Notes: generated by a model from the sequence alone, not told the origin. Shown: positions 7,739 through 17,445, counted from the stretch's first letter. The stretch: DNA of 64,000 bases from Nostoc sp. FACHB-110 (GCF_014697425.1 NZ_JACJRU010000009.1:1-64000), one strand, 5' to 3'. A program made the numbers and translations.

Positions 7739-9115
7739 ATGCAAATACAGCTTTTCCACTACAAATTCCCCGGAAAAATCCTTTGGGTATTGATTACCGC
7801 CCCTATATTGTTCATCATTCCTCTTCATCTCAACTCGCAACCAAATTCGCCCTACCGCTATAACTTTTCTCTCTCCTTACCTGGTACTGAAAATAGCCGT
7901 GCCACATTACAACAAGAAATCGCCTTTTACCAAACGAAAGTACGGCAAAGCCCTGATAGTGGTTTGAATTTAACTGCTTTGGCGCAAGCCTACTTAAAAA
8001 TGGCCAAAGCTACGGGCGAAAGTAATTGGTATTTATTAGCAGAACAGGCAGCCAATCGCTCTCTATCTCATTTACCATTCCATAATCAAGGTGCAATTCT
8101 GGTTCTGGCTCGTGTTGCCCAAGCTAGACATGACTTTGCCGCCGCGATTCGCCTATCTGAGCAAGTCTTACAATCTCAACCCAATAACGATCATGCTCTG
8201 GCTATCTTAGTCACATCAAATCTGGCGACGGGCAATTTAACTGCCGCTAGAACCGCCGCCGATGCCTTGGTGAACAAAATTCCCACCCAAGGTAACTTAA
8301 CTTTACAAGCTTTGGTATTAGTTGCCCAAGGGCAAGATAAAGCTGCGATCGCCACTTTTAAAAATGCTTTAGCAACTGAAGAGCCGGGCGAACTCGGTAC
8401 TTCCGCTTGGACAAGGGTTGTATTTGGTCAATTTTATGACAAACGAGGACAGCGAGATTTAGCCGCAAGTCTCTACAACGAGGCTTTACGCATTATACCG
8501 AGGTATCCTTTAGCATTGCTGCATCTAGCAGAACAAGCAACGCGCCAAGGCAATTATCAGCAGGCGGAAAGTTTTTACGCCCAAGTTTTACCTAATTCGC
8601 AAACATCATTCACCATTTTTGACCATGCTGTGTTGCGAGGTAGAGCCAAAGTTCTGCAATTACAAGGTAAAGCCGCAGCCGCACAAACACTATTAACTCA
8701 AGCAGAAAGCTTACTGCGACAAGAAAACGCCGGACACACTAACGGTTCCTTTGGACATCGGCGAGAGTTAGCCAGGTTGTTATTAGAAAAGAATCACCCT
8801 CAAGATACGGCTGAGGCTTTATCACTGATGCAGGCGGAAATTAAGATCCGCCGTGATGCTCAAACATTGGATACCTTGGCTTGGGCTTTATTTCGCGTCG
8901 GACGTTTGCGGGAAGCGCAACAGCAAATACAAGCCGCCTTGCAATTGGGTACGCGAGATGCGGGAATATTTTACCGGGCGGGGATAATTGCCAAAGCCTT
9001 GGGAAATCAACAGCAGGCTTTGAATTACGAGAAGTTAGCCCAAAGTGTCGATCCGACTTTTAACGCCAAGGCGCGGCTGATATCAGGACTTGGTTTGGAG
9101 AATTTGGGAATTTAG
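7739..9115 (+). CDS. TPR-repeat protein with N-terminal membrane anchor
   Basis: About 458 residues. I chose ATG 7739, which puts a hydrophobic segment (ILWVLITAPILFIIPLHL) close to the N-terminus as an anchor or uncleaved signal. The upstream in-frame start at 7649 would translate a low-complexity CCCTGCT repeat. Behind the anchor are many degenerate tetratricopeptide units of about 34 residues, for example DFAAAIRLSEQVLQSQPNN, RDLAASLYNEALRIIPRYP and REAQQQIQAALQLGTRDAG. It is a likely scaffold on the outer face of the membrane. It lies between DUF4331 and HupE-like genes with a six-base gap to the latter, so the three products probably act together. Confidence 0.75.
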   Translation: MQIQLFHYKFPGKILWVLITAPILFIIPLHLNSQPNSPYRYNFSLSLPGTENSRATLQQEIAFYQTKVRQSPDSGLNLTALAQAYLKMAKATGESNWYLLAEQAANRSLSHLPFHNQGAILVLARVAQARHDFAAAIRLSEQVLQSQPNNDHALAILVTSNLATGNLTAARTAADALVNKIPTQGNLTLQALVLVAQGQDKAAIATFKNALATEEPGELGTSAWTRVVFGQFYDKRGQRDLAASLYNEALRIIPRYPLALLHLAEQATRQGNYQQAESFYAQVLPNSQTSFTIFDHAVLRGRAKVLQLQGKAAAAQTLLTQAESLLRQENAGHTNGSFGHRRELARLLLEKNHPQDTAEALSLMQAEIKIRRDAQTLDTLAWALFRVGRLREAQQQIQAALQLGTRDAGIFYRAGIIAKALGNQQQALNYEKLAQSVDPTFNAKARLISGLGLENLGI

Positions 9116-9120
9116 GAGCG

Positions 9121-10212
9121 ATGACAACTATGTGGCGCAGATACCGAGTGGCTTTCATCTGCTTGATTGCAGCATTTTTAGTAGTAATTGGTTGGGCTAG
9201 TCCTAGTCAAGCACATTGGGCTGATTTGGCGGTGGCGGAGGTGACGGTAGAACAGACAAAAACAGCAATGATTTTGACCTTTCCGACAGCTTTAGTACCT
9301 GGGGTTGATGATAACCGTGATGGACAACTCTCCATTGATGAAGTTACCACCAATCAATCAGAATTAGAAAAATTTTTTGGCGATCGCATCCGTCTGATTG
9401 ACGCACAAGGAGAAACAGGTAAACTGGCGGTGGCTGCAACGAATAATTTACCTGGGAATATTGCGAGTAATATTCAAACTCACAGCACTTTAGAGCTAAC
9501 TTATACTTGGGCGCAACCAGTCACTGGACTCGTAATTAACTACAATTTATTTCTCCCCAATGTCGCTACCGCAAGATGTCTCGCCACCGTGATGCAAGGG
9601 GGACAAATTCGTAATTTAGTCTTTACTCCCGAACAACGAGAATTTACTTTGATTAACCCTCCGATATGGCAACAAATTAGTAGCTTTGTATGGCTAGGAA
9701 TTGAACATATTTTGACAGGTTATGACCATGTTTTATTTTTAATTAGTTTATTAATGCTAGGTGGTGGTTTTGGTTATTTAACGAAAGTAGTTACAGCTTT
9801 TACTATTTCTCATTCTGTGACTTTGACTTTAGCTGTATTGGATATTGTGACTTTACCAGTCAGGTTTGTCGAAAGTGCGATCGCTCTCACGATTGTTTAT
9901 GTAGCGGCGGAAAATTTCTGGCGTACCAGTTTACGCTGGCGTTGGTTAATCACTTTCATTTTTGGATTAATTCACGGGCTAGGTTTTGCTGGGGTTCTCA
10001 AAGATATTCATCTGAATCAAACTAATTTGGCTTTATCCTTAGCTAGTTTCAATGTGGGTGTAGAAATTGGTCAAATAGCGATTGTCACTATTGCCTTTGT
10101 GATTTTTAGTACCATTAAAAAATATCCTGGGGAATTAATGCTACGTCGTTGCTTATCTGCTGGTGTTGTGGGCTTGGGATTAATTTGGTTTGTGCAACGA
10201 GCCTTTTATTAA
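9121..10212 (+). CDS. HupE/UreJ-like membrane protein
   Basis: 363 residues. A signal peptide (AFICLIAAFLVVIGWASPSQ) is followed by an extracytoplasmic domain of about 150 residues that includes an EF-hand-like loop, DDNRDGQLSIDEV. The C-terminal half is a HupE/UreJ_2 membrane domain with about six helices, opening with GIEHILTGYDHVLFLISLL and including ISHSVTLTLA and FGLIHGLGFAG. The conserved histidines in these segments are typical of metal (nickel-type) permease-like HupE proteins. Whether it moves a metal here is not shown. It is the last gene of the putative ECF-controlled cluster; no hydrogenase or urease gene is nearby. Confidence 0.8.
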   Translation: MTTMWRRYRVAFICLIAAFLVVIGWASPSQAHWADLAVAEVTVEQTKTAMILTFPTALVPGVDDNRDGQLSIDEVTTNQSELEKFFGDRIRLIDAQGETGKLAVAATNNLPGNIASNIQTHSTLELTYTWAQPVTGLVINYNLFLPNVATARCLATVMQGGQIRNLVFTPEQREFTLINPPIWQQISSFVWLGIEHILTGYDHVLFLISLLMLGGGFGYLTKVVTAFTISHSVTLTLAVLDIVTLPVRFVESAIALTIVYVAAENFWRTSLRWRWLITFIFGLIHGLGFAGVLKDIHLNQTNLALSLASFNVGVEIGQIAIVTIAFVIFSTIKKYPGELMLRRCLSAGVVGLGLIWFVQRAFY

Positions 10213-10255
10213 ATGTCTATGTGTCCTTTGTGGTTCGTTTTGTTGTTACTGGTGC

Positions 10256-10310
10256 ATAAGTCCTGTTTTAAATATCCCACACCCCACACCCTGTTCAAAA
10301 AATTGCGTTG
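10256..10310. repeat. Decayed one-ended copy of repeat element A
   Basis: The string GCATAAGTCCTG followed by a CCCACACCCCACACCCTG tract resembles one end plus interior of the MITE-like element seen at 3249-3390 and 28117-28245. The other end is missing. It lies between the HupE-like and SDR genes, where I see no supported gene (10213-10456). Confidence 0.35.
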
Positions 10311-10456
10311 CTCCCCTTTATACTTAATTTATCTTTGCGCCTACATTTTGATTGATAATGTATCAAAAAAATGCCTCACATCAAATCATCTAAATTGATT
10401 ATTACAGCTTGTGAGAAATTCGGGTGTAACCATGAACTGTTAATTGGGATAAATAT

Positions 10457-11209
10457 ATGGCAGGTAAATTAGAAAAAAAAGTAGCAATTATTACTGGTGC
10501 TTCTGCGGGTATTGGTGAAGCAACAGCGATCGCCTTAGCCGCAGAAGGAGCGCAAGTAGTAATCGCAGCAAGGCGTTTAGACCGTTTAGAGGCATTGGCA
10601 AAGCGGATTATTGAAAGTGGGGGTCAAGCCTTACCGATAGTAGCAGATGTGACAGATGAAGTGCAGGTAAAAAATTTGGTAGATAAAGCGATCGCAACTT
10701 TGGGAAGAATCGATATTTTAGTTAATAATGCCGGAATTGCAGTTATCGGCAATATTGACGGTGGTAATACTGCTAATTGGCGCAAAATGATTGATGTTAA
10801 CGTCTTGGGAGTGTTGTATGCAACTCACGCCGTTTTACCTATTTTCAAAGGACAGAATTCTGGACATATCGTTAATATTTCCTCAGTAGCGGGGCGTACA
10901 GCTAGGGTGGGAATTGGGATATACAACGCTACTAAATGGGGCGTGAATGGTTTTTCAGAAGCTTTGCGTCAAGAAGTCTGCAAACAAAATATCCGCGTCA
11001 CCATTATCGAGCCAGGTTTGGTAGACACAGAAATCAACAACCAATATATAGATGATCCCATTGTTCAGCAGCGTAGTGAAGAACGGCGTAAAACAGTCAC
11101 CCCATTACAAAGCGAAGATATCGCTACTGCTATTGTCTATGCCGTTACTCAACCGCCACGGGTGAATGTTAACGAAATCCTCATCCGTCCTACCGCACAG
11201 GAATGGTAA
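10457..11209 (+). CDS. Short-chain dehydrogenase/reductase
   Basis: 250 residues of the classical SDR family. The nucleotide-binding motif TGASAGIGEATA is at about residues 14-25 and NNAG at about 90-93. A catalytic serine lies in IVNISSVAGR, and YNATKWG supplies the Tyr-x-x-x-Lys pair near 155-159. After the Rossmann strand, AARRLDR suggests preference for NADP(H). Closest in style to YdfG-like 3-hydroxy acid dehydrogenases; the substrate cannot be read from sequence. It appears to be a single gene. Confidence 0.9.
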   Translation: MAGKLEKKVAIITGASAGIGEATAIALAAEGAQVVIAARRLDRLEALAKRIIESGGQALPIVADVTDEVQVKNLVDKAIATLGRIDILVNNAGIAVIGNIDGGNTANWRKMIDVNVLGVLYATHAVLPIFKGQNSGHIVNISSVAGRTARVGIGIYNATKWGVNGFSEALRQEVCKQNIRVTIIEPGLVDTEINNQYIDDPIVQQRSEERRKTVTPLQSEDIATAIVYAVTQPPRVNVNEILIRPTAQEW

Positions 11210-11233
11210 TCAAGTTGAAAATTGCAGATAAGT

Positions 11234-11761
11234 TTAGTTTTGATGAGATATGCTGTGACAGCGTTCTGATATTATGCCATTCGGTAGTATTGTGTTGCAC
11301 AAATTAACAGAATGGCTATTTTGAATGTTCTGATTTTTTGACGCTTTGCTAAGATTTGCACGACTGAGATTACTATTTCTAAAAGCAGCCATTTCTAGAT
11401 TAGATGCTTCCAGGTTTGCGCCTTGTAAATCCGTCTCCACTAGTAAAGTAAAGCTCAAATTTGAACCAGTCAAATTTGCTCCCTGTAAATTTGTATAACG
11501 TAAGTCTGCCCATTGCAAATTGGCATCTTGAAGATTGGCATTTGTCAGGTTTGCACCCTGAAGATTTGTTGAACGTAAATCAAATTCTTGTAAGTTTGCT
11601 CCTGACAAATTTACTCCCGATAAGTTACAGCCCACACATCGCTTAGTTGCTTTCATCTGTTTGAGCATATTCTGATGGAGTAAGTCATTTACTTGAGTCA
11701 CAATAGTAGGAGTTAATATTAAGAATACAGGGAAAATATGACGTAACAAGTAAATCATCAT
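11234..11761 (-). CDS. Pentapeptide-repeat protein
   Basis: 175 residues. After a hydrophobic N-terminus (about 1-22, possibly a signal or anchor), residues about 40-145 form a run of A(N/D)LxX pentapeptides such as LSGVNLSGANLQEFDLRSTN and LQGANLTNANLQDANLQWAD. These fold into a right-handed quadrilateral beta helix. One CVGC motif precedes the repeats. Cyanobacteria have many such proteins, most without a known role. Confidence 0.85.
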   Translation of the reverse strand: MMIYLLRHIFPVFLILTPTIVTQVNDLLHQNMLKQMKATKRCVGCNLSGVNLSGANLQEFDLRSTNLQGANLTNANLQDANLQWADLRYTNLQGANLTGSNLSFTLLVETDLQGANLEASNLEMAAFRNSNLSRANLSKASKNQNIQNSHSVNLCNTILPNGIISERCHSISHQN

Positions 11762-11822
11762 CTTGGTTTTCGCTCGCTACTTATAGAAACTAATCTCCCC
11801 CTTAAATTCTGCTGTAAGATGC

Positions 11823-12137
11823 TTAGTTTAACTCAAAAACAGAAGTATAACTATTTGTTGGATGAGATTCTAGCAAACAAGTATTCAGCGTATAATAAAC
11901 AGAATGAATTTTTTTGAGTGTCACTTTTAAAGCCGGAACCATCATAGGATGTATAGCTATTGCTAAAATGTAGTCTCCTGAGTAAATTTCAGGATTTTCT
12001 TGCGCTGGTATCACATTTTCTTTTCTTAAAATTCCTAAAAATTTACATTTTTCAGGTAATTTGATTTGGTTTAAATGAATACCACAGTAGATACTATTAG
12101 GTTGAATTAAAACTCCAAATAGACTTGGATTTTTCAT
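11823..12137 (-). CDS. TrkA-C (RCK_C) domain protein
   Basis: 104 residues. The middle reads like a TrkA C-terminal ligand-binding domain: NQIKLPEKCKFLGILRKENV, then IPAQENPEIYSGDYILAIAI. Such domains bind small ligands and gate potassium or other transporters. Here the domain stands alone, without an NAD-binding part or membrane segments. It lies 1.8-7.7 kb from the kdp potassium pump genes, which makes a role in ion homeostasis plausible but unproven. Confidence 0.6.
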   Translation of the reverse strand: MKNPSLFGVLIQPNSIYCGIHLNQIKLPEKCKFLGILRKENVIPAQENPEIYSGDYILAIAIHPMMVPALKVTLKKIHSVYYTLNTCLLESHPTNSYTSVFELN

Positions 12138-12164
12138 ATTAAAAATATTATTTCGTTAGGGATT

Positions 12165-12287
12165 TTATTTAGCCGATCGCAATTTGGTAGACAAGAACTT
12201 AAAAATTGTGATCGCTTTGATTGCACCATAGTAGCGACTACGAGGATAGAAAAAGCTATCTTTGTTTTCAGCATTAAGCTTTGACAT
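12165..12287 (-). CDS. Small ORF, possible truncated cyanobacterial small protein
   Basis: A 40-residue frame, MSKLNAENKDSFFYPRSRYY, then GAIKAITIFKF and a basic tail. The FYPRSRYYG segment resembles the start of a conserved small cyanobacterial protein family (about 80 residues, DUF7219 as I recall), but the remainder does not fit, so this may be a truncated relic. A GGAA motif precedes ATG 12287. Without this ORF the stretch 12138-12319 would be empty. Confidence 0.35.
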   Translation of the reverse strand: MSKLNAENKDSFFYPRSRYYGAIKAITIFKFLSTKLRSAK

Positions 12288-12319
12288 AAACTATTTCCAC
12301 TGTTTTGATCCTCAAATAT

Positions 12320-13780
12320 TTAAGCAATCACTTCTCCAGATTTAAATCCGTTTTTTGACTTGACTTTTTTATTTTTAACTCTGACTTGAGGCAAATCTTT
12401 TTTATCTTTGTGTAAGTAACAAATTTCCACCAAAGTCGGCCATATTTCTAAAGAAGCATGAAATTGGCTAATGACATCATCAACTATTCTAGAGACATTC
12501 TGTTGAAAGAAATCAGGTTCAAAGCCATAAAATACCCTCGATAAATTATTTGCAAACAATTGCAAAGACTGTTTACGTTCTTCATTTTGCGTAGACAAAG
12601 AAGCTTTAATTACTTCCTGGTGAATGGCAGATATTTTTGCCAAAATCTCTTCCGAGTCAAGTAGAGTCACTTCACCAGAGTAATCAAACTTGATTCCCAA
12701 ATCATCAATATGATAGACGCTGCTTTTAATTTTCTTTTTGAGTAGGCTGCATATTTCCTCATTAAAAATCTCACTGGCTAAAGGATTACGCATATAATTG
12801 TTGCGAATATGATTTTGAACGGCATCAACGTGTGCAGCTACAACACCCTCTTGTTGTATCCAAAGCCTGTAAATATAATCTTCAAATCTGAGTCGAGTGG
12901 GAAAGAAAGGTGGTAATCCTAACTGATTATCATATCCAGCTACACCACAATCCATGCGCCAATTTTTGTTAGTCACAACAGGTCTAAAATTGGTGAGAAT
13001 ATAATAATCATTCAGGTCATAAGGACTGATTTGATTTTCATCGTTGAGATACATATGCACAAAGTCAAGTGTATCAATATCGTTAGTGCCTGTGCGGAAT
13101 GTTTGAGCAATTTTGACAATAGAATTATTTAATACTCTGCCTTTTTGTAGTAACAGAGAGTTTTCTGTAAAATAACCTTTTGTTGTATTAGTTTCTAAAT
13201 CCATTGCTGTATCAAGTAAAAACTCGCCAGTTTCGTAATTTTCTGGTATATGACTAGCTTTTTTACCTAAAACATCATTAAAAGCAGTCAGTAAATCAAA
13301 AGATTTATGAATGTAGCCACCTTCTTGATTAGATTTGACTAATTTACCGCGACAAATTTCATCTGGTGATAGAGATTCTGGACTAGTTTCTATTAGTGCA
13401 TCAGGGCGCATATCATCATCTGCACTAACCATTAAATGTCCAAGAGTGTACATCAGCGTAAAGTTCCGGTTTCCGCCGTAACTAGGGCGAAATAAATTCT
13501 TCACAAGTGATTCTAGTTTTTTATCTCGCAATCTGTCGTTTAAGAAAGTGATAAACTTTTCTTTTTCGTGAGGGCCAACGTAAAATACATCGTTGACTGT
13601 TTTAGTTTGTTCTAGGAGTGGATAGTATTTTTCATAGTTTGCAATGCTGGAATCATCAAATATCATGATTTTGGTTGCATGACCATTAGCCCAGAAATTT
13701 TCGTCATATTTTTCGATGGTTTGGGCTACATCTCTTAAGCGATGGGTAGGGATGACAAATACGGTTTCTTTATGTTTCAT
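12320..13780 (-). CDS. Glycosyltransferase-like protein (GT-A fold)
   Basis: 486 residues. The N-terminus TVFVIPTHRLRDVAQTIEKY is the first nucleotide-sugar-binding strand of GT-A enzymes. IMIFDDSS and, near residue 118, LMVSADDDMRPDA supply acidic DxD-type metal-binding residues. Later segments (GGNRNFTLMYTLG, GYDNQLGLPPFFPTRLRFED) resemble family-2-like transferases that read a processing centre. The C-terminal 150 residues are helical and end in a basic tail. The product is probably cytoplasmic. The acceptor and sugar cannot be inferred, and no other polysaccharide genes are adjacent. Confidence 0.65.
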   Translation of the reverse strand: MKHKETVFVIPTHRLRDVAQTIEKYDENFWANGHATKIMIFDDSSIANYEKYYPLLEQTKTVNDVFYVGPHEKEKFITFLNDRLRDKKLESLVKNLFRPSYGGNRNFTLMYTLGHLMVSADDDMRPDALIETSPESLSPDEICRGKLVKSNQEGGYIHKSFDLLTAFNDVLGKKASHIPENYETGEFLLDTAMDLETNTTKGYFTENSLLLQKGRVLNNSIVKIAQTFRTGTNDIDTLDFVHMYLNDENQISPYDLNDYYILTNFRPVVTNKNWRMDCGVAGYDNQLGLPPFFPTRLRFEDYIYRLWIQQEGVVAAHVDAVQNHIRNNYMRNPLASEIFNEEICSLLKKKIKSSVYHIDDLGIKFDYSGEVTLLDSEEILAKISAIHQEVIKASLSTQNEERKQSLQLFANNLSRVFYGFEPDFFQQNVSRIVDDVISQFHASLEIWPTLVEICYLHKDKKDLPQVRVKNKKVKSKNGFKSGEVIA

Positions 13781-13845
13781 AAATCCTTTAATTTGTATTT
13801 AATAAAACTGTGATTTGTCTCAAATTTAATTAGTTATAAAAGGCG

Positions 13846-13919
13846 TAGGTTGGGTTGAGTAACTACACCCAACATTCACGCATACTTTGTTGGGTTACGC
13901 TATCGCTCCACCCAACCTA
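13846..13919. repeat. Interspersed inverted repeat B, copy 1
   Basis: 74 bp bounded by TAGGTTGGGT / ACCCAACCTA with an internal ACCCAACA...TGTTGGGTTA pair. A related sequence lies at 29720-29806. This resembles a MITE-like repeat frequent in filamentous cyanobacteria, placed between the glycosyltransferase and the small gene downstream of kdpC. Confidence 0.65.
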
Positions 13920-13956
13920 CTATTCTCTTAACTAATCACAGCATTATTTCTAAAAA

Positions 13957-14148
13957 TCACTGCAACGGTTTTTCGTTATGTCCAATGTTCATAAATTGCT
14001 GTATGGTTCTGGATATTTCATTTTTCAAATTGCTAGAAATTGAGTTTGATTCAACTACTAGAGCAAGACAAGCAATAGTAAAGGCGATCGCAGTTACAAA
14101 TATCTGGTAAATCTTGTATAGTCTGCGCCTAGTTCTTGGCTTCATCAC
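13957..14148 (-). CDS. Small membrane protein downstream of kdpC, start unclear
   Basis: 63 residues from GTG 14148: a basic N-terminus (KPRTRRRLYKIYQ), one transmembrane helix (IFVTAIAFTIACLALVV) and a polar tail. The frame stays open upstream to about 14305, almost to the kdpC stop, encoding SVTIFDPKTKTWHYLPAKTE and a proline-rich linker, but it has no ATG, GTG or TTG start there. The only ATG (14309), which follows the kdpC stop TAA directly, is one base out of frame. A longer coupled protein made by frameshift, or a start lost by a one-base change, is possible. This is where kdpD-type genes often lie in cyanobacteria. Confidence 0.5.
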   Translation of the reverse strand: MMKPRTRRRLYKIYQIFVTAIAFTIACLALVVESNSISSNLKNEISRTIQQFMNIGHNEKPLQ

Positions 14149-14309
14149 AACCCTTGTTTCTTCTGCTTCAGGTGGTGTTTCAACTACCAGGCGTGGGGCT
14201 AAAAACGCCGCTACTTTTTCGGCTAGTTCGCTACCTTCGGTTTTCGCCGGTAAGTAATGCCAAGTTTTTGTTTTTGGGTCAAAGATAGTAACGGATGCTA
14301 TGGAACCAT

Positions 14310-14957
14310 TTAACTAGCAGATTTTAAAGCATCTAAGGCGAGGTTTAATTTCAAAACGTTTACCCCAGGTTCACCAAAGAGTCCTAAAAAGCGACTGTCT
14401 GTATTTTGACTAATTAAAGTTTCTAAATCTTGGGGTTGGAGTCCTCGCGCTTTGGCGACACGGGCAATTTGGGCTGTGGCGGCTGCTGGGGTAATGTGGG
14501 GGTCAAGGCTGGAACCAGAGGTGTAAACTAAATCTGCGGTGGGCTGTTGGACACCGGCTGTTTTGAGTCGGTTCAAATCACCTTCAACTCGTTTACTGGG
14601 GTCAGGGTCGTCTTTACCTTTGATGCGTTCTATTAATGCTGAATTGCTGGGTGCTAAATTGCTTGCACCGGATACTCCTGTTTGTAAGACTTTAGCATCA
14701 TCTTTTTTGGGGTCGGCGGTGCTGTAGCTGGTGGTGCTGGGGCGAGAGTTAAAATAGCGATCGCTATTAAATGGTTGACCAATTAAACTCGAACCTAACA
14801 CTTGACCTTGAGCATTCTTAATTAAACTACCATTAGCTTGAGATGGAAATATAATTTGTCCAAAAGCAATCATCACAAACGGATAAATAATTGCCCCAAT
14901 CACCCAAAGTACAAAGGTAGAACGAATTGCCCTGCTGGCTTCTTTTGCAAAACTCAT
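14310..14957 (-). CDS. kdpC: K+-transporting ATPase subunit C
   Basis: 215 residues starting MSFAKEASRAIRSTFVLWVI. It has a single N-terminal transmembrane helix and the KdpC motifs GSSLIGQPFNSDRYFNSRPS (about 55-75), SGASNLAPSN and SGSSLDPHITPAAATAQIAR. KdpC is the periplasmic-side subunit that helps the KdpFABC pump bind potassium with high affinity. The start is fixed by the TAATG overlap with the preceding kdpF-like gene and the family's N-terminus; upstream extensions are spurious. It is co-transcribed with kdpA, kdpB and the kdpF-like gene. Confidence 0.93.
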   Translation of the reverse strand: MSFAKEASRAIRSTFVLWVIGAIIYPFVMIAFGQIIFPSQANGSLIKNAQGQVLGSSLIGQPFNSDRYFNSRPSTTSYSTADPKKDDAKVLQTGVSGASNLAPSNSALIERIKGKDDPDPSKRVEGDLNRLKTAGVQQPTADLVYTSGSSLDPHITPAAATAQIARVAKARGLQPQDLETLISQNTDSRFLGLFGEPGVNVLKLNLALDALKSAS

Positions 14958-15229
14958 TAGAATTTCTCCGGTACAAACATCACAAAAAATAAATAAGTAG
15001 AAAGGCTTAAGGTTGCTAAACCTAAAAGTCCAATAGACCAAGCTTGAAAGTGAGAAAATTCTTGTCCAGTAGTCGCATAAACAACAGGCGCAACCACCAA
15101 GTTGAAACACATTGCCAGAAATAGGTATAACGGCAGTTTTTGTTTACGCCATTGCAACCAAATTTCGCTAATTTCTGCAAATACTTGCGGTAAAAGCATC
15201 GAGAAAATATCTGTCCGAGGAAGTTTCAT
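14957..15229 (-). CDS. kdpF: KdpF-like subunit of the K+-ATPase with N-terminal extension
   Basis: About 90 residues. The C-terminal 30 residues, LLGLATLSLSTYLFFVMFVP then EKF, match the one-helix KdpF subunit that stabilises the Kdp complex and classically ends in PE(R/K)F. The extra N-terminal 60 residues contain a second helix (PLYLFLAMCFNLVVAPVVY). Anabaena kdp operons have separate small kdpG and kdpF genes; this looks like a fused form, which is inference. ATG 15229 was chosen; a GTG at 15256 is also possible. TAA overlaps the kdpC ATG by one base, so translation is coupled. Confidence 0.7.
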   Translation of the reverse strand: MKLPRTDIFSMLLPQVFAEISEIWLQWRKQKLPLYLFLAMCFNLVVAPVVYATTGQEFSHFQAWSIGLLGLATLSLSTYLFFVMFVPEKF

Positions 15230-15291
15230 AGTATTGCGATAGTTATTAAAATTCACAAGGTTTAATACTCAACACTCAGCACTCAGCACTT

Positions 15292-17445
15292 TCAAGACAA
15301 AGGCAAAATTACATCGATGATTTTGATCGCAATAAAAGGTGCAATAATACCGCCTACGCCATAAATGAAGATGTTGCGTTTTAATAATTGGTCTGCTGTT
15401 AAGGGACGGAATTTTACACCTTTGAGGGCTAGGGGAATGAGAACAGGAATAATTAAAGCGTTGTAAATTAACGCTGAGATAATTGCAGATTGCGCGCTTT
15501 TGAGTCCCATAATATTCAGTGCGCCAATACCTGCGGCGGCAAAGATAGTAGGAATGATGGCGAAATATTTAGCAATATCGTTGGCGATGGAAAAGGTGGT
15601 TAACGCCCCACGAGTGATGAGTAATTGTTTACCAATGGTGACTAAATCAATTAATTTGGTGGGGTCAGAATCTAAGTCCACCATGTTAGCTGCTTCTTTG
15701 GCGGCTTGAGTGCCAGAGTTCATGGCTAACCCGACGTTAGCTTGAGCTAATGCAGGTGCATCATTAGTACCATCACCTGTCATGGCGACTAGTTTACCTT
15801 GAGACTGTTCGTTACGAATGACACTAATCTTGTCTTCTGGTGTGGCTTCGGCGATAAAGTCATCCACTCCGGCTTCTTCGGCAATTACGCCTGCGGTAAT
15901 GCGGTTGTCACCTGTGAGCATAATTGTTTTGACACCCATGCGCCGCAGTTGGTCAAATCTTTCGCGTAAACCAGGTTTGACAATATCTTTGAGATAAATG
16001 ACTCCGATAATTTGGTCGTCTTGGCAAACTGCTAGGGGTGTACCGCCTAAGCGCGAGACTCGCTGATATGCTACATCGACATCATCGGGAATGCGCCCAC
16101 CGCGAGAACGCACAAAACCTTTAATTGCATCTACCGCCCCTTTACGAACTTGCTTTTCGTTAGGTAAATTAGTGCCACTCATCCGAGTTCTGGCGGAAAA
16201 TTCCACACCTTCGGCTTGTTTGAGGTCAAAATCAACTTTTACGCCAGAATTTTCGGCTAGTTTAACAATTGACCTGCCTTCTGGTGTTTCATCAAAGATA
16301 CTCGCAGCTAAAGCAACTTGCGCCACATCTTGCACGGTGTAACTGTTGACCGGAATAAACTCATCAGCCATACGGTTGCCCAAGGTGATAGTACCTGTTT
16401 TATCTAGCACTAAGGTGTTGATGTCACCGCAAGCTTCTACAGCGCGTCCAGAAGTAGCAATCACGTTAAATTGTGCGACTCTATCCATACCAGCAATCCC
16501 GATCGCACTGAGTAAACCACCGATAGTTGTGGGTATTAAAGCTACCAAGAGCGAAATCAAAATAGCCACGCTCGCACCTGCACGTAAACTGTTTCCCGCT
16601 TCTACACCAAACACTGTGCTGATAAAGGTGGCGATGAAATTGACAAAAGGAGGCATGGTAGCCACGACAATTAAAAACACCTGTGTCAGAACGGCGAGTA
16701 ATACAGTCAGGGCAATTTCGTTAGGTGTTTTAGTGCGTTCTGCTCCCTCTACTAAAGAAATCATCCGGTCTATAAAACCCTGTCCAGGATCGGCGGTGAT
16801 GCGAATTGTCAACTCATCTGAAAGTAAGCGCGTCCCTCCTGTAACAGAAGAAGCAATATCTGTACCTGGTTGCTTGAGTACAGGCGCAGATTCTCCGGTA
16901 ATTGCCGACTCATCTACCGAACCGATGCCTTGAATTACTTCCCCATCGGCAGGAATCATGTCATTGGCAATGACTTTGACTAAATCGTTGCGGCGTAATT
17001 GGGTAGAATTAACTTGCTGAATTGTGCCGTCGGGGAGGACTTTACGGGCAACTGTATCAGAACGGGTTGACCTTAAAGAATCTGCTTGGGCTTTACCTCT
17101 TCCTTCCGCAACCGCTTCGGCAAAGTTAGCAAATAAAACTGTGAAAAATAAAATTAAGGTAATTAATCCATTTAACAGGCGTTGCTGATTGACATCTACC
17201 TGTAACGTACCAAATAAATTTGGGTCAAGAGTGACTAAAAAGGTAACAATTGTGCCTAGCCACACGACAAACATCACGGGGTTTTTGACCGCAATGCGAG
17301 GATTGAGCTTGACAAATGATTCTTTAATAGCTCTTTGATAGATGCCCCGCATATTTGCTTTAGGCGTGTGTCTGCGTGAGTCACGCGTTCCTTGAGGCAC
17401 ACGGGGCGGGTGAGGTGAAGGGGATGAGTCTATATTGGTGGTCAT
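15292..17445 (-). CDS. kdpB: K+-transporting P-type ATPase, catalytic subunit B
   Basis: 717 residues, close to the usual length for KdpB. It has the P-type ATPase landmarks in order: ITGESAPV in the actuator domain, the phosphorylation site [12 protein letters not shown] (Asp near residue 347), GVIYLKD, MLTGDN and [20 protein letters not shown] in the hinge. Membrane helices lie at both ends. KdpB couples ATP hydrolysis to potassium uptake through KdpA. The first 30 residues are a proline- and basic-rich tail. It is preceded by a 349-bp intra-operon gap filled with tandem repeats, so its expression may be partly uncoupled from kdpA. Confidence 0.97.
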   Translation of the reverse strand: MTTNIDSSPSPHPPRVPQGTRDSRRHTPKANMRGIYQRAIKESFVKLNPRIAVKNPVMFVVWLGTIVTFLVTLDPNLFGTLQVDVNQQRLLNGLITLILFFTVLFANFAEAVAEGRGKAQADSLRSTRSDTVARKVLPDGTIQQVNSTQLRRNDLVKVIANDMIPADGEVIQGIGSVDESAITGESAPVLKQPGTDIASSVTGGTRLLSDELTIRITADPGQGFIDRMISLVEGAERTKTPNEIALTVLLAVLTQVFLIVVATMPPFVNFIATFISTVFGVEAGNSLRAGASVAILISLLVALIPTTIGGLLSAIGIAGMDRVAQFNVIATSGRAVEACGDINTLVLDKTGTITLGNRMADEFIPVNSYTVQDVAQVALAASIFDETPEGRSIVKLAENSGVKVDFDLKQAEGVEFSARTRMSGTNLPNEKQVRKGAVDAIKGFVRSRGGRIPDDVDVAYQRVSRLGGTPLAVCQDDQIIGVIYLKDIVKPGLRERFDQLRRMGVKTIMLTGDNRITAGVIAEEAGVDDFIAEATPEDKISVIRNEQSQGKLVAMTGDGTNDAPALAQANVGLAMNSGTQAAKEAANMVDLDSDPTKLIDLVTIGKQLLITRGALTTFSIANDIAKYFAIIPTIFAAAGIGALNIMGLKSAQSAIISALIYNALIIPVLIPLALKGVKFRPLTADQLLKRNIFIYGVGGIIAPFIAIKIIDVILPLS

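Noticed and set aside
10213..10398. 61-residue frame after the HupE-like gene
   Set aside because: It is cysteine- and leucine-rich, with no ribosome-binding site, and covers part of a decayed repeat. No evidence for a gene.
13846..13919. Complete insertion sequence with transposase
   Set aside because: No transposase-like frame lies in or near repeat elements A, B or C; they are short non-coding repeats.
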